Below are positions 1-10,047 of a stretch of 64,000 bases of DNA, one piece after another. Position 1 is the stretch's first letter; each line of letters opens with the position of its first letter. The position numbers and the translations under genes are program-made. This DNA comes from Variovorax saccharolyticus (lineage in GTDB: Bacteria; Pseudomonadota; Gammaproteobacteria; Burkholderiales; Burkholderiaceae_C): assembly GCF_030316765.1 (NCBI RefSeq), contig NZ_JASZYT010000002.1, positions 868,001 through 932,000 of the forward strand. The letters run 5' to 3'. The notes under the pieces are model-generated. The model was not told the DNA's origin, made no database searches, and was given only the letters and a program-made list of their open reading frames with translations.

Positions 1-676
1 CGTTCTGCTGGCCATCTGGCCCGGGCCGGCCGGCCTGATCGACATGATCGCGGTGCCGATCCGCGCCCACATGCCGCCCGATGCCAAGCTGATCGCGATC
101 GGCGTCTTCTCGCCTTTCTTCGTGCCGCTCAAGGTGCTGGCCATGACGGCGGTGCTGCTCGCCTTGCCCTGGCTCATGTACCAGGCCTGGATGTTCATTG
201 CGCCCGGCCTCTACAGCCACGAGAAGAAGTTCGCGCTGCCGCTGATCTTCTTCGGCAGCCTGCTGGCCTACGGCGGCATCGCCTTCGTGCAGTTCTTCGT
301 GCTCGACAAGATGTTCGGCTTCATCCAGAAGTTCACGCCGCCGTCGGTCAACGCCACGCCCGACATCTCGTCCTACGTCGAGGCGATCCTGTCGCTCTAC
401 ATTGCCTTCGGCGTCGCTTTCCAGGTGCCGATCGTGGTGATGCTGCTGGTGCGCTTCGAGCTCGTCACGATCGAGAAGCTGCGCGCGTTCCGGGGCTACT
501 TCATCGTGCTGGCCTTCGTCGTCGCCGCGGTGCTGACACCGCCGGACGTGGTCTCCCAGCTCGCGCTGGCGATCCCGATGTGCCTGCTGTACGAGGTCGG
601 CATCATCGGCGCCCGCTATTTCACCAAGTTCAGCAAGCCGCCCGAAGAGAGCAGCACCGACTCGGCCCAGACCTGA
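1..676 (+). CDS. tatC: Sec-independent translocase subunit TatC (5' end outside window)
   Basis: TatC is the multi-spanning inner-membrane receptor of the twin-arginine export system; it binds signal peptides of folded substrates. The open frame runs from the window edge, so the N-terminus is missing, and the first in-window ATG (position 44) is internal. The segment around IWPGPAGLIDMIAVPIRAHM, the loop FSPFFVPLKV and the later hydrophobic helices (YVEAILSLYIAFGVAFQVP, LAFVVAAVLTPPDVVSQ) match the family core, including the conserved TPPD stretch. Its known substrates would include the Rieske protein encoded nearby. It ends with TGA and faces the protease gene across a short hairpin. Confidence 0.95.
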   Translation, partial: VLLAIWPGPAGLIDMIAVPIRAHMPPDAKLIAIGVFSPFFVPLKVLAMTAVLLALPWLMYQAWMFIAPGLYSHEKKFALPLIFFGSLLAYGGIAFVQFFVLDKMFGFIQKFTPPSVNATPDISSYVEAILSLYIAFGVAFQVPIVVMLLVRFELVTIEKLRAFRGYFIVLAFVVAAVLTPPDVVSQLALAIPMCLLYEVGIIGARYFTKFSKPPEESSTDSAQT

Positions 677-680
677 TCTC

Positions 681-696
681 CCGGCCCGAGGGCCGG
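681..696. terminator. GC-rich palindrome between convergent genes
   Basis: A perfect palindrome (ccggccc, ga, gggccgg) sits in the 27-base gap between the stops of tatC and the convergent protease gene. It could act as a terminator for both strands. There is no T-run on either side, so this is a weak call. Confidence 0.4.
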
Positions 697-703
697 AGCA
701 GGG

Positions 704-1867
<1,164 letters not shown>

Positions 1868-1982
1868 GAAAAAGACAGGGGAAGAAAGCACCGATTGTCC
1901 CTCAAGCCCAGGATCGCTCGGTTTCGATCGAAGCGCAGGCCGCAGGCGAATATAGGTGAAAACCCTTAAAATCCTGACCCTC

Positions 1983-3329
1983 ATGACCACTTCTTCCTTG
2001 GCTGGAGGCGCTTCCGCGACCTCGACGCCCGCCCGCACCCTCGGCTCCCGCGACTACAAGACGCTCGCTCTCTCCGCCCTCGGCGGCACGCTCGAGTTCT
2101 ACGATTTCGTCATCTACGTCTTTTTCGCCACGGTCCTGGGCGGCCTGTTCTTCCCGGTCGACATGCCGGACTGGCTGCGCCAGCTCCAGACCTTCGGCAT
2201 CTTCGCCGCCGGCTACCTGGCGCGCCCGCTGGGCGGCATCGTGATCGCGCATTTCGGCGACCTGCTCGGCCGCAAGCGGATGTTCACGCTGTCGATCTTC
2301 CTGATGGCCGCGCCGACGCTGGTGATCGGCCTCTTGCCGACCTACGCCAGCATCGGCGTGGCGGCGCCGCTGCTGCTGCTCGCGATGCGGGTGCTGCAGG
2401 GCGCGGCGATCGGCGGCGAGATGCCGGGCGCCTGGGTGTTCGTGGCCGAGCACGTGCCGGCGCGTCGCTACGGCTTCGGCATCGGCACGCTGACCTCGGG
2501 CATCACCGGCGGGATCCTGCTCGGGTCGCTGGTCGCCGTGGCGATCAACAGCCGCTACACGCCGGACGAGGTGAGCGACTTCGCCTGGCGCATCCCGTTC
2601 ATCCTCGGCGGCGTGTTCGGTCTGGTGTCGGTCTACCTGCGCCGCTTCCTGCACGAGACGCCGGTGTTCCAGGAGCTGGCGGACCGCCGCAGCGTGGCGC
2701 GCGAGCTTCCGCTCAAAACCATCCTGCGCGAGCATCGCGCTGCCAGCCTCTATGTCGGACTCCTGACCTGGGTGCTGTCGGCCGCGATCGTGGTGGTCGT
2801 GCTCTATACGCCGACCTACCTGCAGAAGGTGCACCACGTTCCGGCCACGCTGGCGCTGGAGGCGAATGCAGTCGCGACGCTGATGCTCACGCTGGGCTGC
2901 ATCGCGGTCGGCTGGGCCAGCGACCGGATCGGCACGCGGGCCGTGATGCTGGTCGGCTGGGCCGGCCTGCTGGTCACCAGCTACCTCTTCTACACCGGCC
3001 TGCCCGGCACGCCGGCCTCGCTGGTCTGGCACTACGGGCTGGTGGGGCTCTTCGTCGGCACCATCGCCACCGTGCCGATCGCCGGGGTGCGTGCCTTCCC
3101 GGCGCCGGTGCGCTTCACCGGGCTTTCGTTCGCCTACAACATGTCCTATGCGATCTTCGGCGGCCTCACGCCGGTGATCCTGACGCTCTGGCTGCAGCAC
3201 GACCCGATGGCGCCGGCGCACTACGTGGCCGCGCTCGCGGTGCTGGGCTTCGTGCTCGGCCTGTTGCCCCTGGGGGCACGCGGCCATGCGATGCGGCCCG
3301 CCGCCGGCGGGGCCACAATGGCGCGATGA
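1983..3329 (+). CDS. MFS transporter, metabolite:H+ symporter (MHS) type
   Basis: This is a 12-helix major facilitator of about 448 residues, closest in pattern to the MHS family (ProP, citrate or dicarboxylate symporters). It starts with a short polar N-terminus, then LGGTLEFYDFVIYVFFATVLG. The MFS signature loop FGDLLGRKRMF lies between helices 2 and 3 and its counterpart ASDRIGTRAVM in the second half. The substrate cannot be told from sequence. It is divergent from the protease gene, and its stop overlaps the ATG of the Nif3 gene (ATGA), so the two are probably co-transcribed. The start at 1983 skips an upstream in-frame ATG at 1956 that lies in the divergent promoter region. Confidence 0.85.
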   Translation: MTTSSLAGGASATSTPARTLGSRDYKTLALSALGGTLEFYDFVIYVFFATVLGGLFFPVDMPDWLRQLQTFGIFAAGYLARPLGGIVIAHFGDLLGRKRMFTLSIFLMAAPTLVIGLLPTYASIGVAAPLLLLAMRVLQGAAIGGEMPGAWVFVAEHVPARRYGFGIGTLTSGITGGILLGSLVAVAINSRYTPDEVSDFAWRIPFILGGVFGLVSVYLRRFLHETPVFQELADRRSVARELPLKTILREHRAASLYVGLLTWVLSAAIVVVVLYTPTYLQKVHHVPATLALEANAVATLMLTLGCIAVGWASDRIGTRAVMLVGWAGLLVTSYLFYTGLPGTPASLVWHYGLVGLFVGTIATVPIAGVRAFPAPVRFTGLSFAYNMSYAIFGGLTPVILTLWLQHDPMAPAHYVAALAVLGFVLGLLPLGARGHAMRPAAGGATMAR

Positions 3330-4099
3330 GCACGACCCGCCACGAACTCCTGCACGCATTCGATCTGCTGCTGGCGCCCGCGCGCTTCAAGGACTACGGG
3401 CCCAACGGCCTGCAGGTCGAGGGCCGGACCACGGTGCGCAAGATCGTCTCCGGCGTGACCGCCAGCCGGTCCCTGATCGAAGCCGCGATCCATGCCGAGG
3501 CCGATGCGATCTTCGTCCACCACGGCCTGTTCTGGCGCGGCCAGGACGGCCGCGTCACCGGCTGGATGCGGCAGCGCCTCGGCTTGCTGCTCGGCGACGA
3601 CGTCAACCTGTTCGCCTATCACCTGCCGCTCGACGCCCACCCCGAACTCGGCAACAACGCCCAGCTCGGCCTGCGGCTGGGTCTGGTGGCGCACCCGGGT
3701 TCGGCCGGCCGCTTCGGCGAACAGGAGATCGGCTTCCTCGGCGCCCGCGACAGCGGCGAGAGCTTCGCGAATGCGAAGGCATTGGCGGCCCATGCCGAGA
3801 AGGCGCTCGGCAAGGCGGTGACGCTGGTGGAAGGTGCGCCGCGCCCGGTCCGCAACGTCGCCTGGTGCACGGGCGGCGCGCAGGGCTACTTCGAGGCCGC
3901 GATCGCCGCCGGTGCCGATGCCTTCATCACCGGCGAGATCTCGGAGCCGCAGGCCCACTATGCGCGCGAGATGGGCGTCGCCTACCTGGCCTGCGGCCAC
4001 CATGCCACCGAACGCTACGGCGCGCCGGCGGTGGCGGCGCACGTGGCGGCGCAGCTGGGCCTGGCGCACGAGTTCATCGACATCGACAATCCCGCGTGA
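3326..4099 (+). CDS. Nif3-like dinuclear metal-binding protein (GTP cyclohydrolase I type 2 homologue)
   Basis: This 257-residue protein belongs to the NIF3/YbgI family of hexameric, dimetal-binding proteins. Likely metal ligands are visible: FVHHGLFW, LFAYHLPLDAHPELGNN and the C-terminal CGHHATERYG. A role as GTP cyclohydrolase I type 2 or in metal or nucleotide metabolism has been proposed for the family but is not settled. Length is normal. It overlaps the transporter stop by four bases and its own stop overlaps the GTG start of pdxA, so the three genes form a tight cluster. Confidence 0.9.
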   Translation: MSTTRHELLHAFDLLLAPARFKDYGPNGLQVEGRTTVRKIVSGVTASRSLIEAAIHAEADAIFVHHGLFWRGQDGRVTGWMRQRLGLLLGDDVNLFAYHLPLDAHPELGNNAQLGLRLGLVAHPGSAGRFGEQEIGFLGARDSGESFANAKALAAHAEKALGKAVTLVEGAPRPVRNVAWCTGGAQGYFEAAIAAGADAFITGEISEPQAHYAREMGVAYLACGHHATERYGAPAVAAHVAAQLGLAHEFIDIDNPA

Positions 4100-5148
4100 G
4101 CTTCGACACCGCCTCGCCCATCGCCATCACGCTCGGGGATCCCGCGGGCATCGGGCCCGAGATCATCGCGAAGGCGTTTCGCGATGCCGGCGTCGATCTG
4201 CGCGGATGCTTCGTGGCCGGCGATGCCGGCATCCTGCGCCGAGCCGCCCAGGCGATCGCCGGCGCCGGTGCGCCGGCCTTGCCGGTCGCGCTGATCGAGG
4301 CGGCGAGCGATGCGGGCGACCTGCCTCCGGGCTGCATTCCCGTGCTGCAGGTGGTCGCGCCGCCGGAGGGCGCTATCGCGCAGGGCGAGATCAGCGCAGC
4401 CGCGGGCCGCATCGCCGGCGATTGCGTGGTCTGGGCCGCCCGCGCGGCACTGCGCGGCGAGATCGCCGCGATCGTCACCGCGCCGCTGCACAAGGAGGCG
4501 CTGGCGGCGGCCGGCTTTCCGTATCCGGGTCACACCGAACTGCTGCAGGCCGAGGCCGCGGCCCATCTCGGCCGACCGCTGGCCGAGGTGCCGGTGCGCA
4601 TGATGCTGGCCAACGACGAACTGCGCACCGTGCTCGTGAGCATCCACATGTCGCTGCGCGATGCGATCGAGGCCGTGAGCTTGGATGGCGTGCTGCAGAC
4701 GCTGCGCATCGCGCACCGGGCGCTCGGCGCGGTGCTCGGGCGGGCGCCGAGGATCGGCGTCGCGGGACTCAATCCGCACGCGGGGGAGGGCGGGCTGTTC
4801 GGCTCCGAGGAGCGCGACATCATCGCGCCGGCGATCGCGGCCGCGCGCGCCGAGGGCATCGATGCCGACGGCCCCCACGCGCCGGACACCGTCTTCATGC
4901 GCGCCCGCGCCAAGGCCGATGGCCGCGGCGAGTTCGACGTCGTGATCGCGATGTACCACGACCAGGGTCTGATCCCGGTCAAGTACCTGGGCGTCGAGAA
5001 GGGCGTCAACGTGACGCTGGGGTTGCCGCTGGTGCGCACCAGTCCGGATCACGGCACGGCGTTCGATATCGCGGGCAGTGGGCGGGCGGATGCGTCCAGC
5101 CTGGTCGAGGCGGTGCGGATGGCGCGGTCGTTGACCCTGGTCAGTTGA
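4096..5148 (+). CDS. pdxA: 4-hydroxythreonine-4-phosphate dehydrogenase PdxA
   Basis: PdxA oxidises 4-phosphohydroxy-L-threonine in the DXP-dependent vitamin B6 pathway. The 350-residue protein begins at a GTG overlapping the nif3-like stop; this start puts the family's opening PIAITLGDPAGIGPEI at residues 7-22, and no closer ATG exists. The three metal-binding histidines are seen in YPGHTELL, MYHDQGLIPVKYLG and SPDHGTAFDIAG. The long open frame further upstream is a shadow of the Nif3 gene. In many proteobacteria pdxA precedes ksgA, but here it is followed by a hairpin and the oppositely oriented mscL. Confidence 0.95.
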   Translation: MSFDTASPIAITLGDPAGIGPEIIAKAFRDAGVDLRGCFVAGDAGILRRAAQAIAGAGAPALPVALIEAASDAGDLPPGCIPVLQVVAPPEGAIAQGEISAAAGRIAGDCVVWAARAALRGEIAAIVTAPLHKEALAAAGFPYPGHTELLQAEAAAHLGRPLAEVPVRMMLANDELRTVLVSIHMSLRDAIEAVSLDGVLQTLRIAHRALGAVLGRAPRIGVAGLNPHAGEGGLFGSEERDIIAPAIAAARAEGIDADGPHAPDTVFMRARAKADGRGEFDVVIAMYHDQGLIPVKYLGVEKGVNVTLGLPLVRTSPDHGTAFDIAGSGRADASSLVEAVRMARSLTLVS

Positions 5149-5188
5149 GGACAGAGCAAAAACTGCTTCGCAGTTTCTTGGTCTGTCC
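5149..5188. terminator. Long imperfect hairpin between pdxA and mscL
   Basis: Directly after the pdxA stop is a 40-base inverted repeat: outer arms ggacaga/tctgtcc and inner arms aaactgc/gcagttt around a ttc loop, with one mismatch and one bulge. It probably terminates both converging genes. Its strong symmetry suggests a bidirectional terminator. Confidence 0.6.
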
Positions 5189-5197
5189 CGCAAGGTC

Positions 5198-5623
5198 TCA
5201 GGGGCGCTTCAGGCTGTCGCGGATCTCGCGCAGCAGCATCACGTCTTCGGGCGTGGGCGCCGGCGGCGGGGCCTCGGCCGTGTTGCGCAGCCGGTTGATC
5301 TGCTTGACCATCAGAAAGATGATGAAGGCCAGGATCACGAAGTTCACCGCGACCGTGATGAAGCTGCCGTAGGCGAGCACAGGCGCGCCGGCCTTCTTGA
5401 GTTCGACCAGCGTGTCGGCCACGCCCGCCGGCCTCGGGCCGAGCACGATGTAGAGGTTGGAGAAGTCGAGCTTGCCGAAGATGAGTCCGACCAGCGGCAT
5501 GATGATGTCGCTCACCAGCGAGTCGACGATCTTGCCGAAGGCCGCACCGATGATCACGCCGACCGCCAGGTCGATGACGTTGCCCTTGACGGCAAATTCG
5601 CGGAACTCTTTCAGAAAGCTCAT
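5198..5623 (-). CDS. mscL: Large-conductance mechanosensitive channel MscL
   Basis: MscL is the pentameric inner-membrane emergency valve that opens under hypo-osmotic tension. The 141-residue protein has the family start [20 protein letters not shown], the first pore helix with [17 protein letters not shown], a short periplasmic loop, the second helix around [18 protein letters not shown] and a charged C-terminal helix after a proline-rich linker. A GAGG ribosome site precedes the ATG. Length and order are normal. It is divergent from petABC. Confidence 0.95.
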   Translation of the reverse strand: MSFLKEFREFAVKGNVIDLAVGVIIGAAFGKIVDSLVSDIIMPLVGLIFGKLDFSNLYIVLGPRPAGVADTLVELKKAGAPVLAYGSFITVAVNFVILAFIIFLMVKQINRLRNTAEAPPPAPTPEDVMLLREIRDSLKRP

Positions 5624-5725
5624 GTCGTGCACCTCTTCTGGGGGGTTGTTTTGAACGCGGCCAGTATAGGGGTGGGTCGGTGTCTGTTCCCGGTCACGCA
5701 CGCGTGCGGCAGGCGTCTGGCATCG

Positions 5726-5755
5726 TTGAATTCGCCTTTTACGCTCCGCTACAAT
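5726..5755 (+). promoter_or_regulatory. Sigma-70-like promoter of petABC
   Basis: A TTGAAT box, an 18-base spacer and TACAAT lie 44 bases before the petA start, on the coding strand. This is a good match to a housekeeping promoter and is the likely start of the bc1 operon transcript. It is a pattern call only. Confidence 0.55.
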
Positions 5756-5798
5756 CGCGGGTTGACCCAAGTCCCCCCGAAGAAGATTGAGGATCTCC

Positions 5799-6422
5799 AT
5801 GAGTGACAGCAGCGCGAGTACCGCCGGCCGACCCCGGATCGACACCAGCAAGCGGACATGGTTGATTGCCTCAGGCTGCGCCGGCGCAGTGGGTGGCGTG
5901 GCCGTCGCAGTGCCTTTCGTGAGTTCGTTCCAGCCGTCGGAAAAGGCCAAGGCCGCCGGCGCGCCGGTCGAGGCCGACATCGGTGCCCTGCAGGTCGGCG
6001 AGAAGATGACCGTCGAATGGCGCGGCAAGCCGGTCTGGATCCTCAAGCGTTCGCCGGCACAGGTCGCAGAGCTCCCCAAGCTCGACCCGCTGCTCGCCGA
6101 TCCGCAATCCAAGCGCAACCCGGACGAGTTCACGCCCGCCTACGCGCGCAACGATCATCGCTCGATCAAGCCCGAGATCCTCGTGGTGGTCGGCATCTGC
6201 ACCCACCTGGGCTGCTCGCCGGTCGACCGGCTCCAGCCGGGTCCGCAGGCCTCGCTGCCCGACAACTGGGAAGGCGGCTTCCTCTGCCCCTGCCACGGTT
6301 CGACCTTCGACCTGGCCGGCCGCGTCTTCAAGAACAAGCCCGCGCCCGACAACCTGCCGGTGCCGCCGCACATGTACCTCTCCGACACGCGCCTCCTGAT
6401 CGGCGACGACAAGAAGGCCTGA
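5799..6422 (+). CDS. petA: Ubiquinol-cytochrome c reductase, Rieske iron-sulfur subunit
   Basis: This is the Rieske 2Fe-2S subunit of the bc1 complex, which passes electrons from ubiquinol to cytochrome c1 in the periplasm. Cluster ligands are C134 and H136 with C139 (CTHLGC) and C163, C165, H166 (CPCHGSTFD). One N-terminal membrane helix (about 20-42) follows SKRTW, a Tat-like signal with K-R in place of the usual R-R. The start MSDSSAS at 5799 is preferred over the ATG at 5787 because of the GAGG site before it. It heads the petA-petB-petC operon. Confidence 0.97.
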   Translation: MSDSSASTAGRPRIDTSKRTWLIASGCAGAVGGVAVAVPFVSSFQPSEKAKAAGAPVEADIGALQVGEKMTVEWRGKPVWILKRSPAQVAELPKLDPLLADPQSKRNPDEFTPAYARNDHRSIKPEILVVVGICTHLGCSPVDRLQPGPQASLPDNWEGGFLCPCHGSTFDLAGRVFKNKPAPDNLPVPPHMYLSDTRLLIGDDKKA

Positions 6423-6435
6423 GGAGAACAAGAAC

Positions 6436-7836
6436 ATGGCTGAATTCCACGAGATCTCCCCCAATGCGCCGGCCGGCGAGAAGCTGCTCAACTGGGTCGA
6501 CAACCGTTTCCCGCTGACCAAGCTCTGGAACGACCAGTGGGGCAAGTACTACGCGCCGAAGAACTTCAACTTCTGGTACATCTTCGGCTCGCTCGCGATG
6601 CTGGTCCTCGTGATCCAGATCGTGACCGGCATCTTCCTCGTGATGCACTACAAGCCCGACGCCGCGCTGGCGTTCGGCTCGGTCGAGTACATCATGCGCG
6701 ACGTGCCCTGGGGCTGGCTGATCCGCTACATGCATTCCACGGGGGCCTCGGCCTTCTTCATCGTGGTCTACCTGCACATGTTCCGCGGCCTGATGTACGG
6801 CAGCTACCGCAAGCCGCGCGAGCTGATCTGGATCTTCGGCTGCGCGATCTTCCTGTGCCTGATGGCCGAGGCCTTCATGGGCTACCTGCTGCCCTGGGGC
6901 CAGATGAGCTACTGGGGTGCCCAGGTGATCGTGAACCTGTTCGCCGCGATCCCCTTCGTCGGTCCTGACCTGGCCCTGCTGATCCGCGGCGACTACGTGG
7001 TGAGCGACGCCACCCTCAACCGCTTCTTCAGCTTCCACGTCATCGCGGTGCCGCTGGTGCTGCTCGGCCTGGTGGTGGCCCACCTGATCGCGCTGCACGA
7101 AGTGGGTTCCAACAACCCCGATGGCATCGAGATCAAGGCCAACCGCGGCGCCGACGGCCATCCGGTCGACGGCATCCCGTCGCACCCGTACTACACGGTG
7201 CACGACATCTTCGGCGTGGTGGTGTTCCTGACGATCTTCTCGGCCGTGATCTTCTTCGCGCCCGAGGCCGGCGGCTACTTCCTCGAGTACAACAACTTCA
7301 TCCCGGCCGACTCGCTGAAGACGCCGAACCACATCGCGCCGGTCTGGTACTTCACGCCCTTCTATTCGATGCTGCGTGCGATCACCAGCGAGATGATGTA
7401 TGCGCTGATCGCCTGCGTGCTGGCGGCGGCAGGCTACGGCGTCTGGAAGGCCCGCCTGCCTTCCTTCGCCAAGGTCGGCGTCGTGATCGTCGCCGTCGGC
7501 GTGATCGCCATGATGCTGTCGATCGATGCCAAGTTCTGGGGCGTGGTGGTGATGGGCGGCGCGGTCGTCATCCTGTTCTTCCTGCCGTGGCTGGACCACA
7601 GCCCGGTGAAGTCGATCCGCTACCGTCCGAGCTGGCACAAGTATGTCTACGCCGTGTTCGTCATCAACTTCCTGGTGCTCGGCTACCTCGGGGTGCAGCC
7701 GCCTTCGCCGGTCGGCGAACGCATCTCGCAGATCGGATCGCTCTTCTATTTCGGTTTCTTCCTGCTGATGCCGTGGTGGAGCCGCCTCGGCGAATTCAAG
7801 CCGGTCCCCGAGCGCGTGGTTTTCAACGCTCACTGA
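6436..7836 (+). CDS. petB: Cytochrome b of the bc1 complex
   Basis: This 466-residue membrane protein carries the two b hemes and the Qo and Qi quinone sites. Heme ligands are H100 and H114 in one helix and H201 and H216 in another, with the usual spacing. The Qo-site motif reads PVWY instead of PEWY, which is common in beta- and gammaproteobacteria. Eight or more membrane helices are visible. A strong ribosome site (gaggaga) precedes the ATG, 13 bases after petA. Confidence 0.97.
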   Translation: MAEFHEISPNAPAGEKLLNWVDNRFPLTKLWNDQWGKYYAPKNFNFWYIFGSLAMLVLVIQIVTGIFLVMHYKPDAALAFGSVEYIMRDVPWGWLIRYMHSTGASAFFIVVYLHMFRGLMYGSYRKPRELIWIFGCAIFLCLMAEAFMGYLLPWGQMSYWGAQVIVNLFAAIPFVGPDLALLIRGDYVVSDATLNRFFSFHVIAVPLVLLGLVVAHLIALHEVGSNNPDGIEIKANRGADGHPVDGIPSHPYYTVHDIFGVVVFLTIFSAVIFFAPEAGGYFLEYNNFIPADSLKTPNHIAPVWYFTPFYSMLRAITSEMMYALIACVLAAAGYGVWKARLPSFAKVGVVIVAVGVIAMMLSIDAKFWGVVVMGGAVVILFFLPWLDHSPVKSIRYRPSWHKYVYAVFVINFLVLGYLGVQPPSPVGERISQIGSLFYFGFFLLMPWWSRLGEFKPVPERVVFNAH

Positions 7837-7852
7837 CCGGGAGACAACAAGA

Positions 7853-8608
7853 ATGAAGAAACTGATCCTCACGTTGATCGCGGCGCTCGGCATCGTCACC
7901 GGCGCACAGGCTGCCGAGGGCGGCATCGCCTGGGACAAGGCACCGAACCGCACGACTGACCTGGCCGCGCTGCAGAACGGCGCCAAGCTGTTCGTCAACT
8001 ACTGCCTCAACTGCCACTCGGCGGCGTTCATGCGCTTCAACCGCCTGACCGACCTCGGCATCTCCGAGCAGCAGATCAAGGACAACCTGCTGTTCACGAC
8101 CGACAAGATCGGCGAGACCATGAAGGTCAACATGGACCCGCAGCAGGCCAAGCAATGGTTCGGCACGGTCCCGCCCGACCTGACCCTGGTGGCGCGTTCG
8201 CGTGCCGGCCACGGCGGCACCGGCGCCGATTACCTCTACACCTACCTGCGCACCTTCTACCGCGACGACACCAAGGCCACCGGCTGGAACAACCTCGCGT
8301 TCCCGGCGGTCGCGATGCCGCACGTGATGTGGGAACTGCAGGGCGAGCGCCGTCCGGTCTTCGAGAAGGTCGAGGCCCACGGCCATCCCGTCGAAGTCTT
8401 CAAGGGTTGGGAGCAAGTGAGCCCGGGCACCATGACGCCGATCCAGTTCGACCAGAACATGGGCGACCTGGTGAGCTTCCTGCAATGGATGGCCGAACCG
8501 GCACAGAACACCCGTATTCGCGTCGGCGTCTGGGTGCTGCTGTTCCTGGTCATGGCGGTTGTCTTCACGTGGCGCCTCAATGCCTCGTACTGGAAAGACG
8601 TCAAGTAA
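7853..8608 (+). CDS. petC: Cytochrome c1 of the bc1 complex
   Basis: This 251-residue cytochrome c1 receives electrons from the Rieske protein and reduces soluble or membrane cytochrome c. It has a cleavable signal peptide (residues 1-20, ending AQAAE), a heme-binding CLNCH at 51-55, a likely Met axial ligand in the AVAMPHVMW region, and a C-terminal membrane anchor (VLLFLVMAVVFTW). It is the last gene of the petABC operon and is followed by a clear terminator. Confidence 0.97.
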   Translation: MKKLILTLIAALGIVTGAQAAEGGIAWDKAPNRTTDLAALQNGAKLFVNYCLNCHSAAFMRFNRLTDLGISEQQIKDNLLFTTDKIGETMKVNMDPQQAKQWFGTVPPDLTLVARSRAGHGGTGADYLYTYLRTFYRDDTKATGWNNLAFPAVAMPHVMWELQGERRPVFEKVEAHGHPVEVFKGWEQVSPGTMTPIQFDQNMGDLVSFLQWMAEPAQNTRIRVGVWVLLFLVMAVVFTWRLNASYWKDVK

Positions 8609-8647
8609 TTTCCACGCCGATCCGGCGCCTCGTGCGCCGGGTCCCGC

Positions 8648-8679
8648 AGAGTGGGTTGCCAACGCGACCCACTCTTTTT
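8648..8679 (+). terminator. Rho-independent terminator after petC
   Basis: A perfect 9-base stem (agagtgggt / acccactct) around a 10-base loop is followed by a T-run. It lies 39 bases after the petC stop and is the cleanest terminator in the window. Confidence 0.9.
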
Positions 8680-8700
8680 GATTTTTAGGAGTCTTTCGCC

Positions 8701-9312
8701 ATGATGGTCCTGTATTCTGGAACGACCTGCCCCTTTTCCCATCGCTGCCGTTTCGTGCTGTTCGAGAAGGGCATGGATTTCGAGATTCGCGACGTCGATC
8801 TCTACAACAAGCCCGAGGACATCAACGTGATGAATCCGTACGGGCAGGTGCCGATCCTGGTCGAGCGCGACCTGATCCTGTACGAGTCGAACATCATCAA
8901 CGAGTACATCGACGAGCGCTTCCCGCATCCGCAGCTGATGCCCGGCGACCCGGTCGACCGCGCCCGCGTGCGCCTGTTCCTGCTCAACTTCGAGAAGGAA
9001 CTGTTCGTTCATGTCTCGACGCTCGAGAACCGCACCACCAAGGGCAACGAGAAGGCGCTCGAGAAGGCGCGCTCGCACATCCGCGACCGCCTGACGCAGC
9101 TGGCGCCGGTGTTCCTCAAGAACAAGTACATGCTGGGCGACAACTTCTCGATGCTCGACGTCGCGATCGCGCCGCTGCTGTGGCGCCTCGACTACTACGG
9201 TATCGACCTCAGCAAGAACGCGGCCCCGCTGCTGAAGTACGCCGAGCGCATCTTCTCGCGCCCGGCCTACATCGAGGCGCTGACGCCGTCCGAAAAGGTC
9301 ATGCGCAAGTGA
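8701..9312 (+). CDS. sspA: Stringent starvation protein A (GST-like RNA polymerase-associated factor)
   Basis: SspA is a glutathione-S-transferase-fold protein that binds RNA polymerase under starvation and acid stress. The 203-residue protein has the thioredoxin-like half with GTTCPFSHRCRFVLFEKGM and the conserved NPYGQVPILVERD, followed by an all-helical half. It sits directly before sspB as in most proteobacteria. It is unrelated to the SspA cysteine desulfurase of phosphorothioation systems, a naming clash that matters because sspBCDE genes occur later in this window. Confidence 0.95.
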   Translation: MMVLYSGTTCPFSHRCRFVLFEKGMDFEIRDVDLYNKPEDINVMNPYGQVPILVERDLILYESNIINEYIDERFPHPQLMPGDPVDRARVRLFLLNFEKELFVHVSTLENRTTKGNEKALEKARSHIRDRLTQLAPVFLKNKYMLGDNFSMLDVAIAPLLWRLDYYGIDLSKNAAPLLKYAERIFSRPAYIEALTPSEKVMRK

Positions 9313-9331
9313 GTCGCCTGCGCCTTCGGTC

Positions 9332-9889
9332 ATGATCAACGCGCTCGAGTCTTCATCGACGCGCCCGTACCTGATCCGGGCGCTGTATGAATGGTGCACG
9401 GACAACGGCTTCACGCCGTATGTCGCGGTGCAGGTCGACGACACGGTCCAGGTGCCGCGCGAGTACGTCAAGAACGGCGAGATCGTGCTGAACATCAGCT
9501 TCGACGCGACCAGCTCGCTCAAGCTGGGCAACGACTTCATCGAGTTCAAGGCCCGCTTCGCCGGCACCGCGCGCGAGATCAGCGTGCCGGTCGGCCGTGT
9601 GATCGCGATCTACGCGCGCGAAAACGGGCAGGGCATGGCGTTTCCGGCGCCGGCGCCGGCCGCGGGCGAAGGCAGCAGTCCTGCAGCCTCGACCTCCACT
9701 GCGGCGTCCACCCGGACGCCGTTGCGCGACGCATCGCGCGGCACCGAGGGCGACGCCAGCAAGGTCGTCCACCTGGTGAGCGAGGCGGACGAGACGGCCG
9801 AGACCGGCAGTGCGCCCCTCGAGCCCGAAGATCCACCACGCCCACCGGCCGGTGGCGGCGCGCGCCCGTCGCTCAAGCGGATCAAGTGA
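9332..9889 (+). CDS. sspB: ClpXP protease specificity-enhancing factor SspB
   Basis: SspB is the adaptor that tethers ssrA-tagged and other substrates to ClpXP. The first about 110 residues form the substrate-binding domain (SSTRPYLIRALYEWCTDNG, then VLNISFDATSSLKLGND). A long flexible linker rich in Ala, Ser and Thr follows, and the tail GARPSLKRIK ends in the basic ClpX-binding motif. Spacing from sspA is 19 bases, so the two are co-transcribed. Confidence 0.95.
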   Translation: MINALESSSTRPYLIRALYEWCTDNGFTPYVAVQVDDTVQVPREYVKNGEIVLNISFDATSSLKLGNDFIEFKARFAGTAREISVPVGRVIAIYARENGQGMAFPAPAPAAGEGSSPAASTSTAASTRTPLRDASRGTEGDASKVVHLVSEADETAETGSAPLEPEDPPRPPAGGGARPSLKRIK

Positions 9890-9928
9890 ACCGGGCGGCC
9901 CGGCCCGGGCCGCTAAAATCAGCATCCC

Positions 9929-10004
9929 GCCGCTTTAGCTCAGTTGGTAGAGCAACCGCCTTGTAAGCGGTAGGTCGTCAGTTCGATTCCGACAAGCGGC
10001 ACCA
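9929..10004 (+). tRNA. tRNA-Thr, anticodon TGT
   Basis: A complete cloverleaf is visible. The acceptor arms are gccgctt and aagcggc, the anticodon stem accgc/gcggt encloses loop cttgtaa with anticodon TGT at 9962-9964, and the T-arm contains the standard ttcgatt loop. CCA is encoded at 10002-10004. A TAAAAT -10-like box lies at 9914-9919, so the gene may have its own promoter. Confidence 0.97.
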
Positions 10005-10047
10005 TCCACGGCTCCCGGGCCTCCCGAGGCCCGAGCACGCTGAACCC

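Noticed and set aside
8701..9889. sspA-sspB as part of the phosphorothioation system
   Set aside because: These are the stringent-starvation GST-like protein and ClpXP adaptor; they share only names with SspA/SspB of DNA modification.
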